A DNA stretch of 64,000 nucleotides from Flavobacterium luteum (GCF_008806775.1 NZ_WAEM01000005.1:158138-222137); one strand, 5' to 3'. Positions 1-10,017 are shown, numbered from the stretch's first letter. Numbers and translations are program-made. The notes: generated from the letters alone by a model not told the origin.

Positions 1-224
1 AATTGGAATCAGATTCGGTGTCAATTATAACGTAGCTTATAAATCGGTCTATTAGGTGTTGCATCTAATTTGATATAGTTTATTTCAAGCACAAATATAT
101 AATTTGTTATTGCTATAAACAATATGTATAAAACCTGAAGAACTACAAAAAGCATATTTAAATTAGATTTCTATACTTTTTCAGAAAGCTATTTTCCATT
201 TTTGTTAAATTAGCAATAAGCATA
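1..224. other. Intergenic, no gene seen
   Basis: AT-rich stretch at the window edge. I see no convincing reading frame, RNA gene or strong terminator. It may be the downstream region of the next leftward gene or of the small gene at 225-632. Confidence 0.5.
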
Positions 225-632
225 TTAGTTTTTATAAAATTCTTTTACGTTGGCTAGAATCTCAGAAGGAGTCATTTTATTCGTAGCCTGAACTGATTTG
301 AGTTTTCTATAATCAATAAGATGCTCATCGTATATTTTTTGGTGCAATTTTGTTTTAGTTTCAGCGGGACCAAAAATAAAAAGTTCGTCTGATTCTTTAA
401 CTTGAGATATTACATTATCTAGAAAATGGTCTAGTTGATTATTATTCTGTTTTCCATATTTATAGTGATGAGCTTCTTGACCGTACCTAGAAGAGGCTCC
501 TTTATCAATTTCATCGTCATAGTAAATCCCAGATTTAATTTCGGTAACATTTTCGCCTCCATCAAAAAGAGTGATGATGACCGCTTCAGAGGAGTCAATC
601 CAAACCCCTGTTTGTTTTTTCCAGTTTTTCAT
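225..632 (-). CDS. Small conserved-type hypothetical protein
   Basis: A 135-residue protein starting at ATG 632. No signal peptide or membrane segment is visible. It opens with a strand-like segment (GVWIDSSEAVIITL), and its middle (DELFIFGPAETKTKLHQKI) resembles the fold seen in eRF1-like/host-attachment-type domains, where a glycine-proline turn precedes a helix. That resemblance is by eye and weak. It is separated from the MBOAT operon by about 195 bp, so it is probably transcribed separately. Function is not known; the reading frame itself is well supported by length and normal amino-acid composition. Confidence 0.7.
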   Translation of the reverse strand: MKNWKKQTGVWIDSSEAVIITLFDGGENVTEIKSGIYYDDEIDKGASSRYGQEAHHYKYGKQNNNQLDHFLDNVISQVKESDELFIFGPAETKTKLHQKIYDEHLIDYRKLKSVQATNKMTPSEILANVKEFYKN

Positions 633-805
633 GTTTTCTAAAATTTAATTAAGATGCCATTTACTACTATAAATTTACATATAAATAGTGAATTGTAGAA
701 TCGAAATTCATTTTACTTATTAACTAATTGTTAAATTTATAATTCTGATAATCAGTTGTATAAAGTTGTTTTAAATTTAAGAAAATAAATGATTGCTTTA
801 GATTT

Positions 806-833
806 TTTTAATCACAATTGGTTGTGATTAAAA
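806..833. repeat. Perfect stem-loop overlapping the MBOAT stop codon
   Basis: A perfect 12-bp inverted repeat (TTTTAATCACAA and its complement) around a 4-nt loop. It includes the stop codon of the acyltransferase gene. There is no U-run after the stem on the minus strand, so it is not a classical intrinsic terminator, but it could protect the 3' end of the transcript. Confidence 0.6.
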
Positions 834-2279
834 CTGAAAGTAAATAAATGAACTGCCACTTTCCTGTGCCCATATTATCATCAAAACAAGTGTTGACCAT
901 ACTAAACTTATCCAAAACCAAGATAGTTTATAAGCCACATTTAAAACCTTGGTATTTCGCATGAACCAATGAAATAAAACAATCAGAGGAACAATTATTG
1001 ACACTTTGAGGATAGCCAAAGTAGTTAACAAAGCTTTTCCTTCTCCAACTAAACCAAACATAGATTGCAACAATTGCCATGATTTTCCAAAAGTATCTGC
1101 TCGGAAAAATACCCAAGTAATGTTAATTAGCATGAAAGTGAGTAAGGCATAGAAAAAGCTTATCCAAGGATGACGTCGAACTTCAATAGTATCTGAAGGT
1201 TCTTTGTGACTATGAGCAGCGTGACGTCTGTCTTTTAAATACCGTTCTATCCATAAATAAATTCCATGTAAACCTCCCCAAGCTACAAAGGTCCAATTGG
1301 CTCCATGCCAGAGCCCTCCCAGAAGCATGGTTGCCATTAAGGCAAAATAGGTTCTAATTTTTCCGTGACGATTCCCACCTAAAGGAATATATAGATAATC
1401 TCTTAACCATGTTGATAAGGTAATGTGCCATCTTTTCCAGAAATCAGAAAAACCTATTGCTGCATATGGATAATTGAAATTCTGTGGTAAAACGAATCCC
1501 AAACATAGTGCAACTCCAATGGCACAAGTAGAATACCCTGCAAAATCTAAGAATATTTGTCCAGAGAAAGCGAATACTCCAATCCAAGCATCTAGAGTTG
1601 GTAATAGGTCTTTTGATTCAAAAACGCTGTTTGCAGTAGCCGACAACATACTATCGGCGAGTACGACTTTCATAAACAATCCCAACGTTAATAATAGTAA
1701 TCCATCGGTCATTTGTTTCAAAGAAGCTTTGCGCGGCCATTCAAACTGAGGAACTAATTGAGGTGGACGCACAATTGGACCGGCAACCAAATGGGGGAAA
1801 AAGGTAACAAAGAGAGAAAAGTCCAATAATGATTTTACAGGCTCACTTCTTTTTTGATACATATCAATAGTATAACATAAGGTTGTAAACGTGTAAAATG
1901 AAATTCCGGCGGGAAGTATGATGTTGGGTTCGGCTGGATGATAATCAAAACCAATAGCATTGCATAGTGCAACAAAATTTTCCAGTAAAAAGGTCCCATA
2001 TTTAAAGAAAACTAGCATTCCAAGATTACCAATTAAGCTTACTATTAAGAGCATTTTCTTCTTATAATGATTTTCTTGTGTATAGAGTGCTCTACCTACA
2101 AAAAAATCAATTACTGTCGACAACCATAACAATAAAATAAAAGGAGGATTCCATGCAGCGTAAAATATATAACTAGCCAGTAATAAGTTGATTTTTTTTG
2201 TTTTCCATGACAACGGAAGATTATGTAAAAAAAGAATGATAAGAAAAAAGGCTATAAAGGTGTAAGAGTTGAATACCAT
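828..2279 (-). CDS. MBOAT family membrane-bound O-acyltransferase
   Basis: A 483-residue polytopic membrane protein of the AlgI/DltB-like MBOAT family, which moves acyl groups (usually acetyl) onto extracytoplasmic polysaccharides or cell-wall polymers. The family signature is clear: WKRWHITLSTWLRDYLYIP in the middle, then LLGGLWHGANW, whose histidine (about residue 325) is the expected catalytic residue. Roughly ten hydrophobic segments are spread over the length, and the size fits AlgI. It lies 19 bp downstream of an SGNH-like gene, an arrangement typical of alginate/peptidoglycan O-acetylation systems where the MBOAT delivers the acyl group and the partner transfers it. The substrate cannot be told from the sequence. 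Confidence 0.92.
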   Translation of the reverse strand: MVFNSYTFIAFFLIILFLHNLPLSWKTKKINLLLASYIFYAAWNPPFILLLWLSTVIDFFVGRALYTQENHYKKKMLLIVSLIGNLGMLVFFKYGTFLLENFVALCNAIGFDYHPAEPNIILPAGISFYTFTTLCYTIDMYQKRSEPVKSLLDFSLFVTFFPHLVAGPIVRPPQLVPQFEWPRKASLKQMTDGLLLLTLGLFMKVVLADSMLSATANSVFESKDLLPTLDAWIGVFAFSGQIFLDFAGYSTCAIGVALCLGFVLPQNFNYPYAAIGFSDFWKRWHITLSTWLRDYLYIPLGGNRHGKIRTYFALMATMLLGGLWHGANWTFVAWGGLHGIYLWIERYLKDRRHAAHSHKEPSDTIEVRRHPWISFFYALLTFMLINITWVFFRADTFGKSWQLLQSMFGLVGEGKALLTTLAILKVSIIVPLIVLFHWFMRNTKVLNVAYKLSWFWISLVWSTLVLMIIWAQESGSSFIYFQF

Positions 2280-2298
2280 AATTAGACTATTTTGGTGA

Positions 2299-3348
2299 TT
2301 AATTTAATTTATTTGAGTTTGTCAATTTCCAATTTTTGTCTTTCTCCAATATATCAATAAAATGTTTTGTAAATTCTATAGCGTCGGGTCGGCTTAAATG
2401 TGAGAGTTCAGGACAAACAAAATGATCTATAGCTGGATAATCAAGAAAATGTATTCCAGGACAATTCGTATAAGTCAATAATTTATCCCAGTATTTTTCT
2501 CTAGGGAAACCTATTTTTTCACCTTGTAAATAAACACCACTTGATGGTGTTCGTACAAAAAGCACTTCTCCGCCACGCGCTTTTATTTTGTCAGTTGCTA
2601 CTTTTACAGATTTAAATATGGCATCTAATTCTGCTGTTGGCATTGGTGGCGCACCTTTTCCTAAGCTTGCAAAAAAAGCCCAATTGGCTTTGACTTTGTT
2701 TTGTAAAACAGTATCAACTACAAATTCTGGAGTCATAAACATTTGTCTTTCAAAGGTGTTATGACTAAACTCAATGGGAAATAATGGCATCATAAAAACA
2801 CCAGCACGTCTCGGAATTTCGAGTTCATCTAATTTTGCGTTAAGCGAAAAGTAATCTTTGTTTAGAAAAACAAATTGTGATTCTAATGGTTTATTTAAGA
2901 AGAAACTGATTTTTTGTGCTGGAGTTCTATCATGAAAGTATTTGATATTTTCGTTAAGGGTTTTATCAAGTGGTCCAGATTTCGAGAAAAATAGTCCTTC
3001 CGTGACGTCTACAATGAGTCGCCCTTTAAAATTAGGGTCATTGGCTAAATCTTCTAATGCAGGTCTTGGATTACTTCCTTCTACTGCTAATTGTACAGCA
3101 TGAATATTAGTTTTGTTTTGCCAAGTTGGAATGTCTAAATCGTATTTTATTCTTGATGAACCAATAAAGACTACTGCATCGTCAAGAGGCTCATAAACCA
3201 TTGCTCTATTATTTGCCCACAAAGGCGGGCCATCATCATAACTAATAGGTATTCCTTTATTTCTAAGGTATATTTCCCAGCTACCAATTACAAAAATTAC
3301 AATAACCAACGTTAATAGGGCTGATTTCAAAAGCGATTTTTTTTCCAT
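2299..3348 (-). CDS. Membrane-anchored SGNH-hydrolase-like partner of MBOAT
   Basis: A 349-residue protein with one N-terminal membrane segment (about residues 8-24) followed by a periplasmic-type domain. A GSSRIKYDLD block near residue 62 resembles block I of SGNH/GDSL-like acyltransferases such as AlgX, AlgJ and DltD, with the serine as putative nucleophile. A late HFVCPELSHLS segment (around residue 310) could supply the catalytic Asp/His part, although the exact DxxH motif is not obvious. Position immediately upstream of the MBOAT gene supports a role as the soluble transferase or scaffold of the same O-acylation system. This assignment is an inference from motif and neighbourhood. Confidence 0.7.
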   Translation of the reverse strand: MEKKSLLKSALLTLVIVIFVIGSWEIYLRNKGIPISYDDGPPLWANNRAMVYEPLDDAVVFIGSSRIKYDLDIPTWQNKTNIHAVQLAVEGSNPRPALEDLANDPNFKGRLIVDVTEGLFFSKSGPLDKTLNENIKYFHDRTPAQKISFFLNKPLESQFVFLNKDYFSLNAKLDELEIPRRAGVFMMPLFPIEFSHNTFERQMFMTPEFVVDTVLQNKVKANWAFFASLGKGAPPMPTAELDAIFKSVKVATDKIKARGGEVLFVRTPSSGVYLQGEKIGFPREKYWDKLLTYTNCPGIHFLDYPAIDHFVCPELSHLSRPDAIEFTKHFIDILEKDKNWKLTNSNKLN

Positions 3349-3408
3349 AGTATGAAATTAATAGTTTGTTCGATGGTACTATTTGAATAACTCAATTAAA
3401 AACTAGAA

Positions 3409-3969
3409 TCAATCAATTTTGATGCGATAGCCTATCGAAAATCCTATGGGCAATAACTCGTTTTCAAATTCAATTCCTTCTTTGTTTTTTAAATCATCGA
3501 TGTATTGGTTTACATCAGAACTTCTTATAGGTACCAATAAGGCTAATGACCAATACCCATTTCTATCTTTATTTTTTGGTTTGAAATCGACTCCAAATCC
3601 AAAAGTTGGGCCGTAAAATAGTTTGTTAAACTTTGAGGCATTTTTTACAGCTATTGCTGCATTATAGCCATACATTCCTATAAGGTAAGGACCTATTTTT
3701 GGAGACTCTTTTTTTGCATTTAATCTAAATTTTGCACCTACATTGAATCCAGCACCTGCAAAAGCATATCCTACACCTCCAAAAAGTCCAATTTGATCTA
3801 CAGGGTAATACAAAATATTGGCTCCAATTCCACCATAATCAAGTCCCAAGCCCAGTCCTATTGTAGTGTTTAATTTGTTTTGTTTGATAGTCGTCGGTGT
3901 ATCTTGAGAATAGGTATTAAATGTGAAAAAGAGACAAACTACACTTAGAGATAATTTAATTGTTTTCAT
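3409..3969 (-). CDS. Secreted beta-barrel-like outer-membrane protein
   Basis: A 186-residue protein with a clear signal peptide (MKTIKLSLSVVCLFFTFNTYSQ, cleavage after about residue 21) and an alternating glycine/aromatic pattern (LGLGLDYGGIGANILYYP, GLFGGVGYAFAGAGFNVGA) typical of small outer-membrane beta-barrels. It ends in GFSIGYRIKID, a barrel-like C-terminal strand. It lies 60 bp upstream of the SGNH/MBOAT pair on the same strand and may share its transcript, but a functional link is not shown. Confidence 0.72.
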   Translation of the reverse strand: MKTIKLSLSVVCLFFTFNTYSQDTPTTIKQNKLNTTIGLGLGLDYGGIGANILYYPVDQIGLFGGVGYAFAGAGFNVGAKFRLNAKKESPKIGPYLIGMYGYNAAIAVKNASKFNKLFYGPTFGFGVDFKPKNKDRNGYWSLALLVPIRSSDVNQYIDDLKNKEGIEFENELLPIGFSIGYRIKID

Positions 3970-4208
3970 GTTTTGAGCGTTTTAGGTGAATTATATTAGT
4001 AAAAATCTATTATTTGTTTCTAAGCAATAAGCTATTAATAGTAGCATTGATTTATGATAAAGTGTTTCAAAGATATTAAAAATTAACAAAAAATCAGAGA
4101 TATTAATTTATTGAATTAAGCAAAAGTATTTCCTGTGTATAAAAGCATCTTAAAATTTAAATCTACTTTAAATTAGTTAGAATCATAATAAAATTAAAAG
4201 GATAATTC

Positions 4209-4216
4209 TATTTTTG
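4209..4216 (+). promoter_or_regulatory. -7 box of pyrD
   Basis: TATTTTTG fits the Bacteroidota TAnnTTTG consensus and ends 20 bp before the pyrD start. No good -33 TTTG is seen 19 bp upstream. Confidence 0.5.
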
Positions 4217-4236
4217 CATTATACAACACAACTGCT

Positions 4237-5256
4237 ATGTACAAATTATTCATTCGTCCAATTCTTTTCAAGTTTGACCCTGAAAAAGTCCACTATTTTA
4301 CTTTTTCATTAATACGTTTTTTATCAAGTATTCCTGGTTTTTCTTCATTATTCAAGGCAATGTATCTTGTCAACGACAAACGATTAGAAACAGAAGTTTT
4401 CGGTTTAAAATTTAAAAACCCTGTAGGGCTTGCTGCCGGTTTTGATAAAGATGCAACCTTATACAAAGAATTATCAAATTTTGGTTTCGGATTTATAGAA
4501 ATTGGAACTCTAACCCCAAAAGGGCAAGAGGGAAATCCTAAAAAAAGATTATTTCGTCTTAAAGAAGATTCCGCTATCATCAATAGAATGGGGTTTAACA
4601 ACGGCGGGGTGCAAAAGGCAGTCGAACGTTTAAAACAAAATAACGGTATTTTGATAGGAGGTAATATCGGAAAAAATAAACTCACTCCAAACGAAGAAGC
4701 TACCTCCGATTATGAAATTTGTTTTGATGCCTTATACGACTATGTCGATTATTTTGTAGTGAATGTGAGTTCACCCAACACTCCCAATCTGCGTGCCTTA
4801 CAGGACAAAGAACCGTTGACACAATTGCTGCAAACATTGCAAAATAAGAATGTAAAAAAACTAAAGCAAAAACCCATCCTATTAAAAATTGCTCCCGATT
4901 TGACAGACGATCAGTTGTTGGACATCATTGATATTGTAAAGCAAACCAAAATTGCAGGAGTAATTGCTACAAATACTACGATTTCTCGTGAAGGGTTGCA
5001 ATCTGAAAATAGAACTGAAACAGGTGGTTTGTCAGGAAAGCCATTAGCCAAACGGTCTACTGAAGTCATCCGATTTTTATCCGAAAAAAGCAATAAAGCC
5101 TTCCCTATTATTGGAGTAGGAGGCATTCATTCTCCAGAAGATGCCATTGAAAAATTAGATGCTGGAGCGAGCCTAATTCAATTGTATACCGGTTTTATTT
5201 ATGAAGGGCCTGCTTTAGTAAAAGCCATAAACAAAAAAATAGTAGAAAGAGTATAA
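4237..5256 (+). CDS. pyrD: Dihydroorotate dehydrogenase (quinone), class 2
   Basis: This 339-residue enzyme oxidises dihydroorotate to orotate with quinone as acceptor, the fourth step of pyrimidine synthesis. The N-terminal helical membrane-association region (residues 1-45) is the mark of class 2 enzymes. FMN-barrel motifs follow: [22 protein letters not shown], and [12 protein letters not shown] with the class 2 catalytic serine at about residue 179, then [10 protein letters not shown] and [12 protein letters not shown] near the phosphate site. Length matches the family. It is followed 30 bp later by an HMG-CoA-lyase-like gene that has its own -7 box. Confidence 0.96.
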   Translation: MYKLFIRPILFKFDPEKVHYFTFSLIRFLSSIPGFSSLFKAMYLVNDKRLETEVFGLKFKNPVGLAAGFDKDATLYKELSNFGFGFIEIGTLTPKGQEGNPKKRLFRLKEDSAIINRMGFNNGGVQKAVERLKQNNGILIGGNIGKNKLTPNEEATSDYEICFDALYDYVDYFVVNVSSPNTPNLRALQDKEPLTQLLQTLQNKNVKKLKQKPILLKIAPDLTDDQLLDIIDIVKQTKIAGVIATNTTISREGLQSENRTETGGLSGKPLAKRSTEVIRFLSEKSNKAFPIIGVGGIHSPEDAIEKLDAGASLIQLYTGFIYEGPALVKAINKKIVERV

Positions 5257-5271
5257 AAACTAATTCTTTGC

Positions 5272-5279
5272 TATCTTTG
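5272..5279 (+). promoter_or_regulatory. -7 box of the HMG-CoA-lyase-like gene
   Basis: TATCTTTG matches TAnnTTTG exactly and ends 7 nt before the start codon at 5287, so the transcript would have almost no leader. Confidence 0.45.
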
Positions 5280-5286
5280 ACTTGTT

Positions 5287-6150
5287 ATGAAACCAATAAA
5301 AATCATTGAATGTCCACGTGATGCCATGCAAGGTATAAAAGCCTTTATTCCTACTCAAAGGAAAGTAGCCTACATTCAATCATTACTAGACGTTGGTTTC
5401 GATACAATAGATTTCGGAAGCTTTGTGTCTCCTAAAGCCATTCCTCAAATGCAAGATACTAGAGAGGTTTTATCTCAATTAGATGTATCACAAACCACTA
5501 GTAAATTATTGGCAATTATAGCCAATACTCAAGGGGCAAAATTAGCTTCAGAGCATGCAGCAATTCAATATTTAGGATTTCCTTTTTCTATTTCTGAGAA
5601 TTTTCAAATGCGAAATACCCATAAAACCATTGCTCAATCTACAATTGCTTTAATGGAGATTCTTGAAATTGCCTATAAAAACAATAAAGAGGTTGTAGCA
5701 TATTTGTCCATGGGTTTTGGAAATCCGTATGGTGATCCTTGGAATGTTGATATAGTAGGGGAGTGGACAGAAAATTTAGCAAATATGGGCGTAAAAATAC
5801 TCTCCCTTTCGGATACAGTTGGAAGTTCGACACCAGAAGTGATTACCTATTTATTTTCACATTTAATTACGAAATATCCAACTGTAGAATTTGGAGCACA
5901 TTTACACACGACTCCTGATAAATGGCTCGAAAAAGTAGAAGCCGCTTATACATCGGGTTGCCGTCGATTTGATGGAGCCATACAAGGTTTTGGTGGCTGT
6001 CCTATGGCTACCAATAAATTGACAGGAAACATGCCTACCGAGAAGTTATTATCCTATTTTACTACTATTAATGAGCAAACCAATACAAGTCCAACGCATT
6101 TCGAAAAGGCATATATACAGGCAACAAAATTATTTAGTGAGTTTCATTAG
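5287..6150 (+). CDS. Hydroxymethylglutaryl-CoA lyase family protein
   Basis: A 287-residue TIM-barrel enzyme of the HMGL-like family, which cleaves HMG-CoA to acetyl-CoA and acetoacetate in leucine breakdown. The N-terminal CPRDAMQG block holds the Arg-Asp pair that binds substrate and metal. HLH (His205 and His207) supplies the metal ligands, and the late GFGGCPMATNKLTGN block carries the catalytic-loop cysteine at about residue 238. Length and all key residues fit a true lyase. No other leucine-catabolism gene is next to it, so the pathway is inferred from family membership. Confidence 0.88.
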   Translation: MKPIKIIECPRDAMQGIKAFIPTQRKVAYIQSLLDVGFDTIDFGSFVSPKAIPQMQDTREVLSQLDVSQTTSKLLAIIANTQGAKLASEHAAIQYLGFPFSISENFQMRNTHKTIAQSTIALMEILEIAYKNNKEVVAYLSMGFGNPYGDPWNVDIVGEWTENLANMGVKILSLSDTVGSSTPEVITYLFSHLITKYPTVEFGAHLHTTPDKWLEKVEAAYTSGCRRFDGAIQGFGGCPMATNKLTGNMPTEKLLSYFTTINEQTNTSPTHFEKAYIQATKLFSEFH

Positions 6151-6402
6151 GAGCAATCTCCAGCTGTCCATTCCAAATATTTTATCAAAAACTCTTTTTT
6201 TGTAAGTACTAAAAAGAGCTTCCCTTGGTCGCTTTTTTAGCCCAACAAAAAATAGGGTTTTTCAATAAAATGATTTTCATTTCCATCTGGGCTAATTAAA
6301 ATAGCATCTAGTATTAAATTTTCAAAATCGAACGCCAATTACTATTTAATAACTACATTTTCACTATATTTGCACGCAATTTAACTACAACTACAAATTG
6401 CA
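6151..6402. other. Intergenic with small stem-loops before guaB
   Basis: Contains a GGAG/CTCC mini-hairpin right after the HMGL stop, a perfect 8-bp stem (CTCTTTTT and AAAAAGAG around an 11-nt loop, about 6191-6217), and the guaB promoter. It reads like a decayed intergenic element; no gene is seen. Confidence 0.4.
6365..6372 (+). promoter_or_regulatory. -7 box of guaB
   Basis: TATATTTG fits TAnnTTTG and lies 30 bp before the start codon. No strong -33 box is evident. Confidence 0.55.
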
Positions 6403-7875
6403 ATGATCGCACACAATACTAAAATAGTCGGAGAAGGTTTAACCTATGACGATGTACTATTAGTTCCTAATTACTCGAATGTACTTCCACGAGAAGTGAG
6501 TATCCAATCTAAATTCTCCAGAAACATCACCCTTAACGTTCCCATCGTATCCGCCGCTATGGATACCGTAACCGAAAGCTCGATGGCAATTGCTATGGCG
6601 CAAGAAGGAGGTATTGGTGTTTTGCATAAAAATATGACTATCGAGCAACAAGCTGCTAAAGTACGTAAAGTAAAACGGGCCGAATCGGGAATGATTATCG
6701 ATCCTGTTACTTTACCGCTAACATCAACAGTAGCCGATGCTAAAAATGCCATGAAAGAATATGGTATTGGCGGTATTCCAATTGTCGATGAAAATCAAAT
6801 ATTAAAAGGAATTGTGACCAATAGAGATTTGCGTTTCGAAAAAAACAATGCTAGACCTATTGTTGAGGTAATGACCAGCGAAAACTTGGTTACCGTTGCC
6901 GAAGGTACTTCCTTAGAGCAAGCTGAAGTGGTTCTGCAAGGCAACAAAATAGAAAAACTTCCTGTCGTGAATGCCGATTATAAATTAGTAGGTCTAATTA
7001 CCTTTAGAGACATTACGAAGCTTACTCAAAAACCCATTGCTAACAAAGATGTTTACGGACGTTTGAGAGTTGCTGCTGCAATTGGTGTCACTGCTGATGC
7101 GGTTGATAGAGCTGCAGCATTAGTAAAATCGGGAGTCGATGCTATTATTATTGATACAGCACATGGACATACACAAGGCGTTGTCAATGTTTTGAAAGAA
7201 GTGAAAGCAAAATTTCCTCAAATAGACGTAATAGTAGGAAATATAGCTACTCCAGAAGCAGCTAAATTCCTAGTAGAAAATGGTGCCGATGGGGTAAAGG
7301 TAGGAATCGGACCTGGTTCTATTTGTACCACTCGTATTGTTGCGGGAGTTGGTTTTCCACAATTTTCTGCGGTATTAGAAGTGGCTGCTGCCATCAAAGG
7401 CACAGGGGTTCCCGTTATTGCAGATGGTGGAATTCGTTATACTGGTGATATTCCTAAAGCTATCGCTGCCGGAGCAGATTGTGTGATGCTCGGTTCTCTT
7501 TTAGCCGGAACTATGGAATCACCTGGAGAAACTATCATTTTTGAAGGAAGAAAATTCAAATCTTATCGCGGAATGGGTTCAATTGAGGCGATGGAAGACG
7601 GATCTAAAGACCGCTATTTTCAAGATGTAGAAGACGATGTCAAGAAACTGGTTCCTGAGGGCATTGTAGGTCGTGTGCCTTATAAAGGAGAACTAAACGA
7701 AAGCATGCAGCAATTCATCGGTGGTCTTCGTGCAGGAATGGGTTATTGCGGCTCTAAAGACATTCCTACTTTACAAGAAACAGGTCGTTTTGTGCGTATT
7801 ACTGCTAGTGGTATCAACGAGAGCCATCCGCATAATGTGACCATTACTAAAGAAGCGCCAAATTATTCAAGATAA
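6403..7875 (+). CDS. guaB: IMP dehydrogenase
   Basis: A 490-residue enzyme converting IMP to XMP with NAD, the committed step of GMP synthesis. The barrel is interrupted by a tandem CBS (Bateman) module at about residues 95-205 ([21 protein letters not shown] and a second copy), as expected for full-length bacterial enzymes. [15 protein letters not shown] carries the catalytic cysteine at residue 308, and the flap motif around [21 protein letters not shown] is present. It is monocistronic and followed by a strong terminator shared with the convergent psuG gene. Confidence 0.98.
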   Translation: MIAHNTKIVGEGLTYDDVLLVPNYSNVLPREVSIQSKFSRNITLNVPIVSAAMDTVTESSMAIAMAQEGGIGVLHKNMTIEQQAAKVRKVKRAESGMIIDPVTLPLTSTVADAKNAMKEYGIGGIPIVDENQILKGIVTNRDLRFEKNNARPIVEVMTSENLVTVAEGTSLEQAEVVLQGNKIEKLPVVNADYKLVGLITFRDITKLTQKPIANKDVYGRLRVAAAIGVTADAVDRAAALVKSGVDAIIIDTAHGHTQGVVNVLKEVKAKFPQIDVIVGNIATPEAAKFLVENGADGVKVGIGPGSICTTRIVAGVGFPQFSAVLEVAAAIKGTGVPVIADGGIRYTGDIPKAIAAGADCVMLGSLLAGTMESPGETIIFEGRKFKSYRGMGSIEAMEDGSKDRYFQDVEDDVKKLVPEGIVGRVPYKGELNESMQQFIGGLRAGMGYCGSKDIPTLQETGRFVRITASGINESHPHNVTITKEAPNYSR

Positions 7876-8171
7876 CTTGTTAAAACCATTCTGGTCCTAA
7901 AAAAACCTCTAAAAAAATAATACCAATAACATTTGTAAAATAATCTAAAAGTTTATGGTGTAATGCCGATATAGTATGAATATAGTCCATCTATTATTGA
8001 CTATATTGACCCGATCGCTAGTGAACAGCCGAAGCAATACATAATCGGTATAAAAAATACCATAGCCAATCTGTAAACAGCCCTAAACTTCAGTTTAGGG
8101 CTGATTTTTGTATAGAAAAGGCATCCAATTGTTTTAGCGACAGAGTTCTAGAAGCAAAAATCCAAACGCTG
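7876..8171. other. Intergenic between convergent guaB and psuG
   Basis: Holds the bidirectional terminator at 8078-8110. The rest is AT-rich with no supported gene. Confidence 0.6.
8078..8110 (+). terminator. Intrinsic terminator of guaB
   Basis: CAGCCCTAAACT pairs with AGTTTAGGGCTG around a 2-nt loop and is followed by ATTTTTG, a good rho-independent terminator. It could also serve psuG on the other strand. Confidence 0.85.
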
Positions 8172-9086
8172 TTACTTACAATGCGCAACCGCAATTTGAG
8201 CCGCTAACCTCGCATTGTTTTTAATTAAGGCAATATTGGTCTCTAAGCTTTCGCCTTTGGTATGATCAGCAATATATTTCAGTATAAATGGTGTTACTTC
8301 TTTGCCTTTTACCTTTTGTTGATTGGCGGCTTCCAATGCGTTTAGGATGTACTGTTCTATGGCATCTTGACCCATCTCAAACTCAGTTGGTACAGGATTC
8401 GCAATCAACACGGCGCCATCCAATTGCATCCCCCATTTGGCTTTCAATAAATCGGAAATCGCAGTTGCAGAATCCAATCTCAAAGGGGAATCAAACCCAC
8501 TTTTAGACGAATAAAAACTAGGAAACTCGTCCTGACCATAGGTAACCACAGGAATACCAAGCGTTTCCATATATTCTAAGGTCAAGCCAATATCCAAAAT
8601 AGATTTGACACCTGCAGCTACAATCGCTACATTGGTTTGCCCCATTTCAGTTAAATCAGCTGAGATGTCCATCGTTGCTGTAGCACCACGATGTACCCCT
8701 CCAATACCTCCGGTTGCAAATATTTTGACACCTGCGATGGCAGCAATTCGCATAGTGGCCGCAACGGTTGTTGCACCAGGGAGTTTTTGAGCAATAACAT
8801 AAGGCATGTCTCTCAAACTCACTTTCCAAACGTTTTGTGCCTGAGCAAAATAATCAATAGCTTCTGACGATAATCCCACCAAGCATTTTCCCTCTTTAAT
8901 GGCAATGGTAGCCGGTACAGCACCTTGTTTACGCACTTCATCCTCTACTGACTTTGCTGTGATGGCATTTTGTGGCCAAGGCATTCCGTGGGAGATAATA
9001 GTAGATTCAAGGGCCACAACGGGTAAATTGTTGTCTAAAGCATGTTGCACTTCTGGACTTAGGACTATAAAATTAGAGGTGTTCAT
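8172..9086 (-). CDS. psuG: Pseudouridine-5'-phosphate glycosidase
   Basis: Splits pseudouridine 5'-phosphate into uracil and ribose 5-phosphate. The protein is about 304 residues if it starts at ATG 9086 (MNTSNFIVLS); an ATG at 9122 would only add an unlikely leader inside psuK. Family motifs are clear: ALESTIISHGMPWP with the catalytic-region glutamate at residue 27, KEGKCLVGL, the glycine-rich GGIGGVHRGATATMDISAD, and VAAGVKSILDIGLTLEYMET. The start overlaps the end of the kinase gene by 14 bp, which implies translational coupling. With psuK it forms a complete pseudouridine salvage/catabolic route. Confidence 0.95.
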   Translation of the reverse strand: MNTSNFIVLSPEVQHALDNNLPVVALESTIISHGMPWPQNAITAKSVEDEVRKQGAVPATIAIKEGKCLVGLSSEAIDYFAQAQNVWKVSLRDMPYVIAQKLPGATTVAATMRIAAIAGVKIFATGGIGGVHRGATATMDISADLTEMGQTNVAIVAAGVKSILDIGLTLEYMETLGIPVVTYGQDEFPSFYSSKSGFDSPLRLDSATAISDLLKAKWGMQLDGAVLIANPVPTEFEMGQDAIEQYILNALEAANQQKVKGKEVTPFILKYIADHTKGESLETNIALIKNNARLAAQIAVAHCK

Positions 9087-10005
9087 TATAATAGGTGTTT
9101 TTAATTTGGTATAAATATTCACTGTTTAGGTGCTGCAGTACTGCTCCTTTAATTTGTAATACTTCTATCGCTAAGGCATGTGCCAATTGCAGGCAAGTTT
9201 CTTCGTTTTCGTGATTAAGAAAGCCAAAAACCCATCCCGCTAAGGCTGCATCACCAGCACCGGTGCTGTCGCTAATGCTAATTTCAGGAACTTGCAATGC
9301 CAACGATTGAGTGGCGGTGTAAATAATCGATCCTTGTTTTCCTTTTCTAATCCAGACCTGTTGCACGCCTCTAAGGAATAAGCTTTGCACAAGAGCCAAC
9401 TCATCGGTCGTGTCTCCAGTAGCCATGGCTCTAAGCTCGTCTTCATTAGGTGTAATCATAAAAACGCCTTCTAAATCCAATGCCGCCAGCTTGGAGGCTT
9501 TAGCCACCGAAACAGGTTCAATAATTAGTTTTTGTCGGTGCGTTTTAGCAAAATCAATCAACCACTGTATGCTTGCTATAGGGATATTGGTGTCGAGGAT
9601 CACCAAGTCAAAGGCTTTAATAAAGTGCGATTTAGACTCCAAGAAATCGGGGGTGAGGTATGTGCTACTAATGTCTTGACAAACCGCTACCACCAGATTT
9701 CCGTCAGGATTCATAATGGAAATGTATTTTCCAGTACAGTCATTAGCATAAACAGAATGGGCTAGCACAATGCCTTTTTGGTTTAAACTTTTGGTAATAT
9801 ACGCCGCATCAGCATCTGCCCCTAGTGCGGTTATTAGTGAAGGATGAAGTTGTAACAATCCTAAATGCTGTGCAATATTGCTAATAACACCACCTATACT
9901 CGAGGTTTTAGTCGCAGGATTAGAGGTGCTGGGAATGCAATGCTGTTCACAAAAATACAACTCATCCACTAGCGTTGCTCCAATACACAAAACCGATTTC
10001 TTCAT
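9073..10005 (-). CDS. psuK: PfkB-family kinase, probable pseudouridine kinase
   Basis: A 310-residue ribokinase-fold protein. It has the N-terminal glycine-rich GGVISNIAQHLGLL block and the C-terminal PfkB signature DSTGAGDAALAGW, whose aspartate is the catalytic base. PfkB sequences alone do not define the sugar, but the 14-bp overlap with psuG makes pseudouridine the likely substrate: it would phosphorylate pseudouridine at the 5' position for the glycosidase. A TATATTTG -7 box ends only 4 bp before the start codon, so the operon mRNA is probably leaderless. Confidence 0.9.
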   Translation of the reverse strand: MKKSVLCIGATLVDELYFCEQHCIPSTSNPATKTSSIGGVISNIAQHLGLLQLHPSLITALGADADAAYITKSLNQKGIVLAHSVYANDCTGKYISIMNPDGNLVVAVCQDISSTYLTPDFLESKSHFIKAFDLVILDTNIPIASIQWLIDFAKTHRQKLIIEPVSVAKASKLAALDLEGVFMITPNEDELRAMATGDTTDELALVQSLFLRGVQQVWIRKGKQGSIIYTATQSLALQVPEISISDSTGAGDAALAGWVFGFLNHENEETCLQLAHALAIEVLQIKGAVLQHLNSEYLYQIKNTYYNEHL

Positions 10006-10009
10006 AAAA

Positions 10010-10017
10010 CAAATATA
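10010..10017 (-). promoter_or_regulatory. -7 box of the psuK-psuG operon
   Basis: On the minus strand TATATTTG lies 4 nt before the ATG at 10005, giving a predicted transcription start at or very near the start codon. Confidence 0.5.

Noticed and set aside
806..833. Intrinsic terminator of the MBOAT operon
   Set aside because: The stem is perfect, but no T-run follows it on the minus strand; kept only as a stem-loop.
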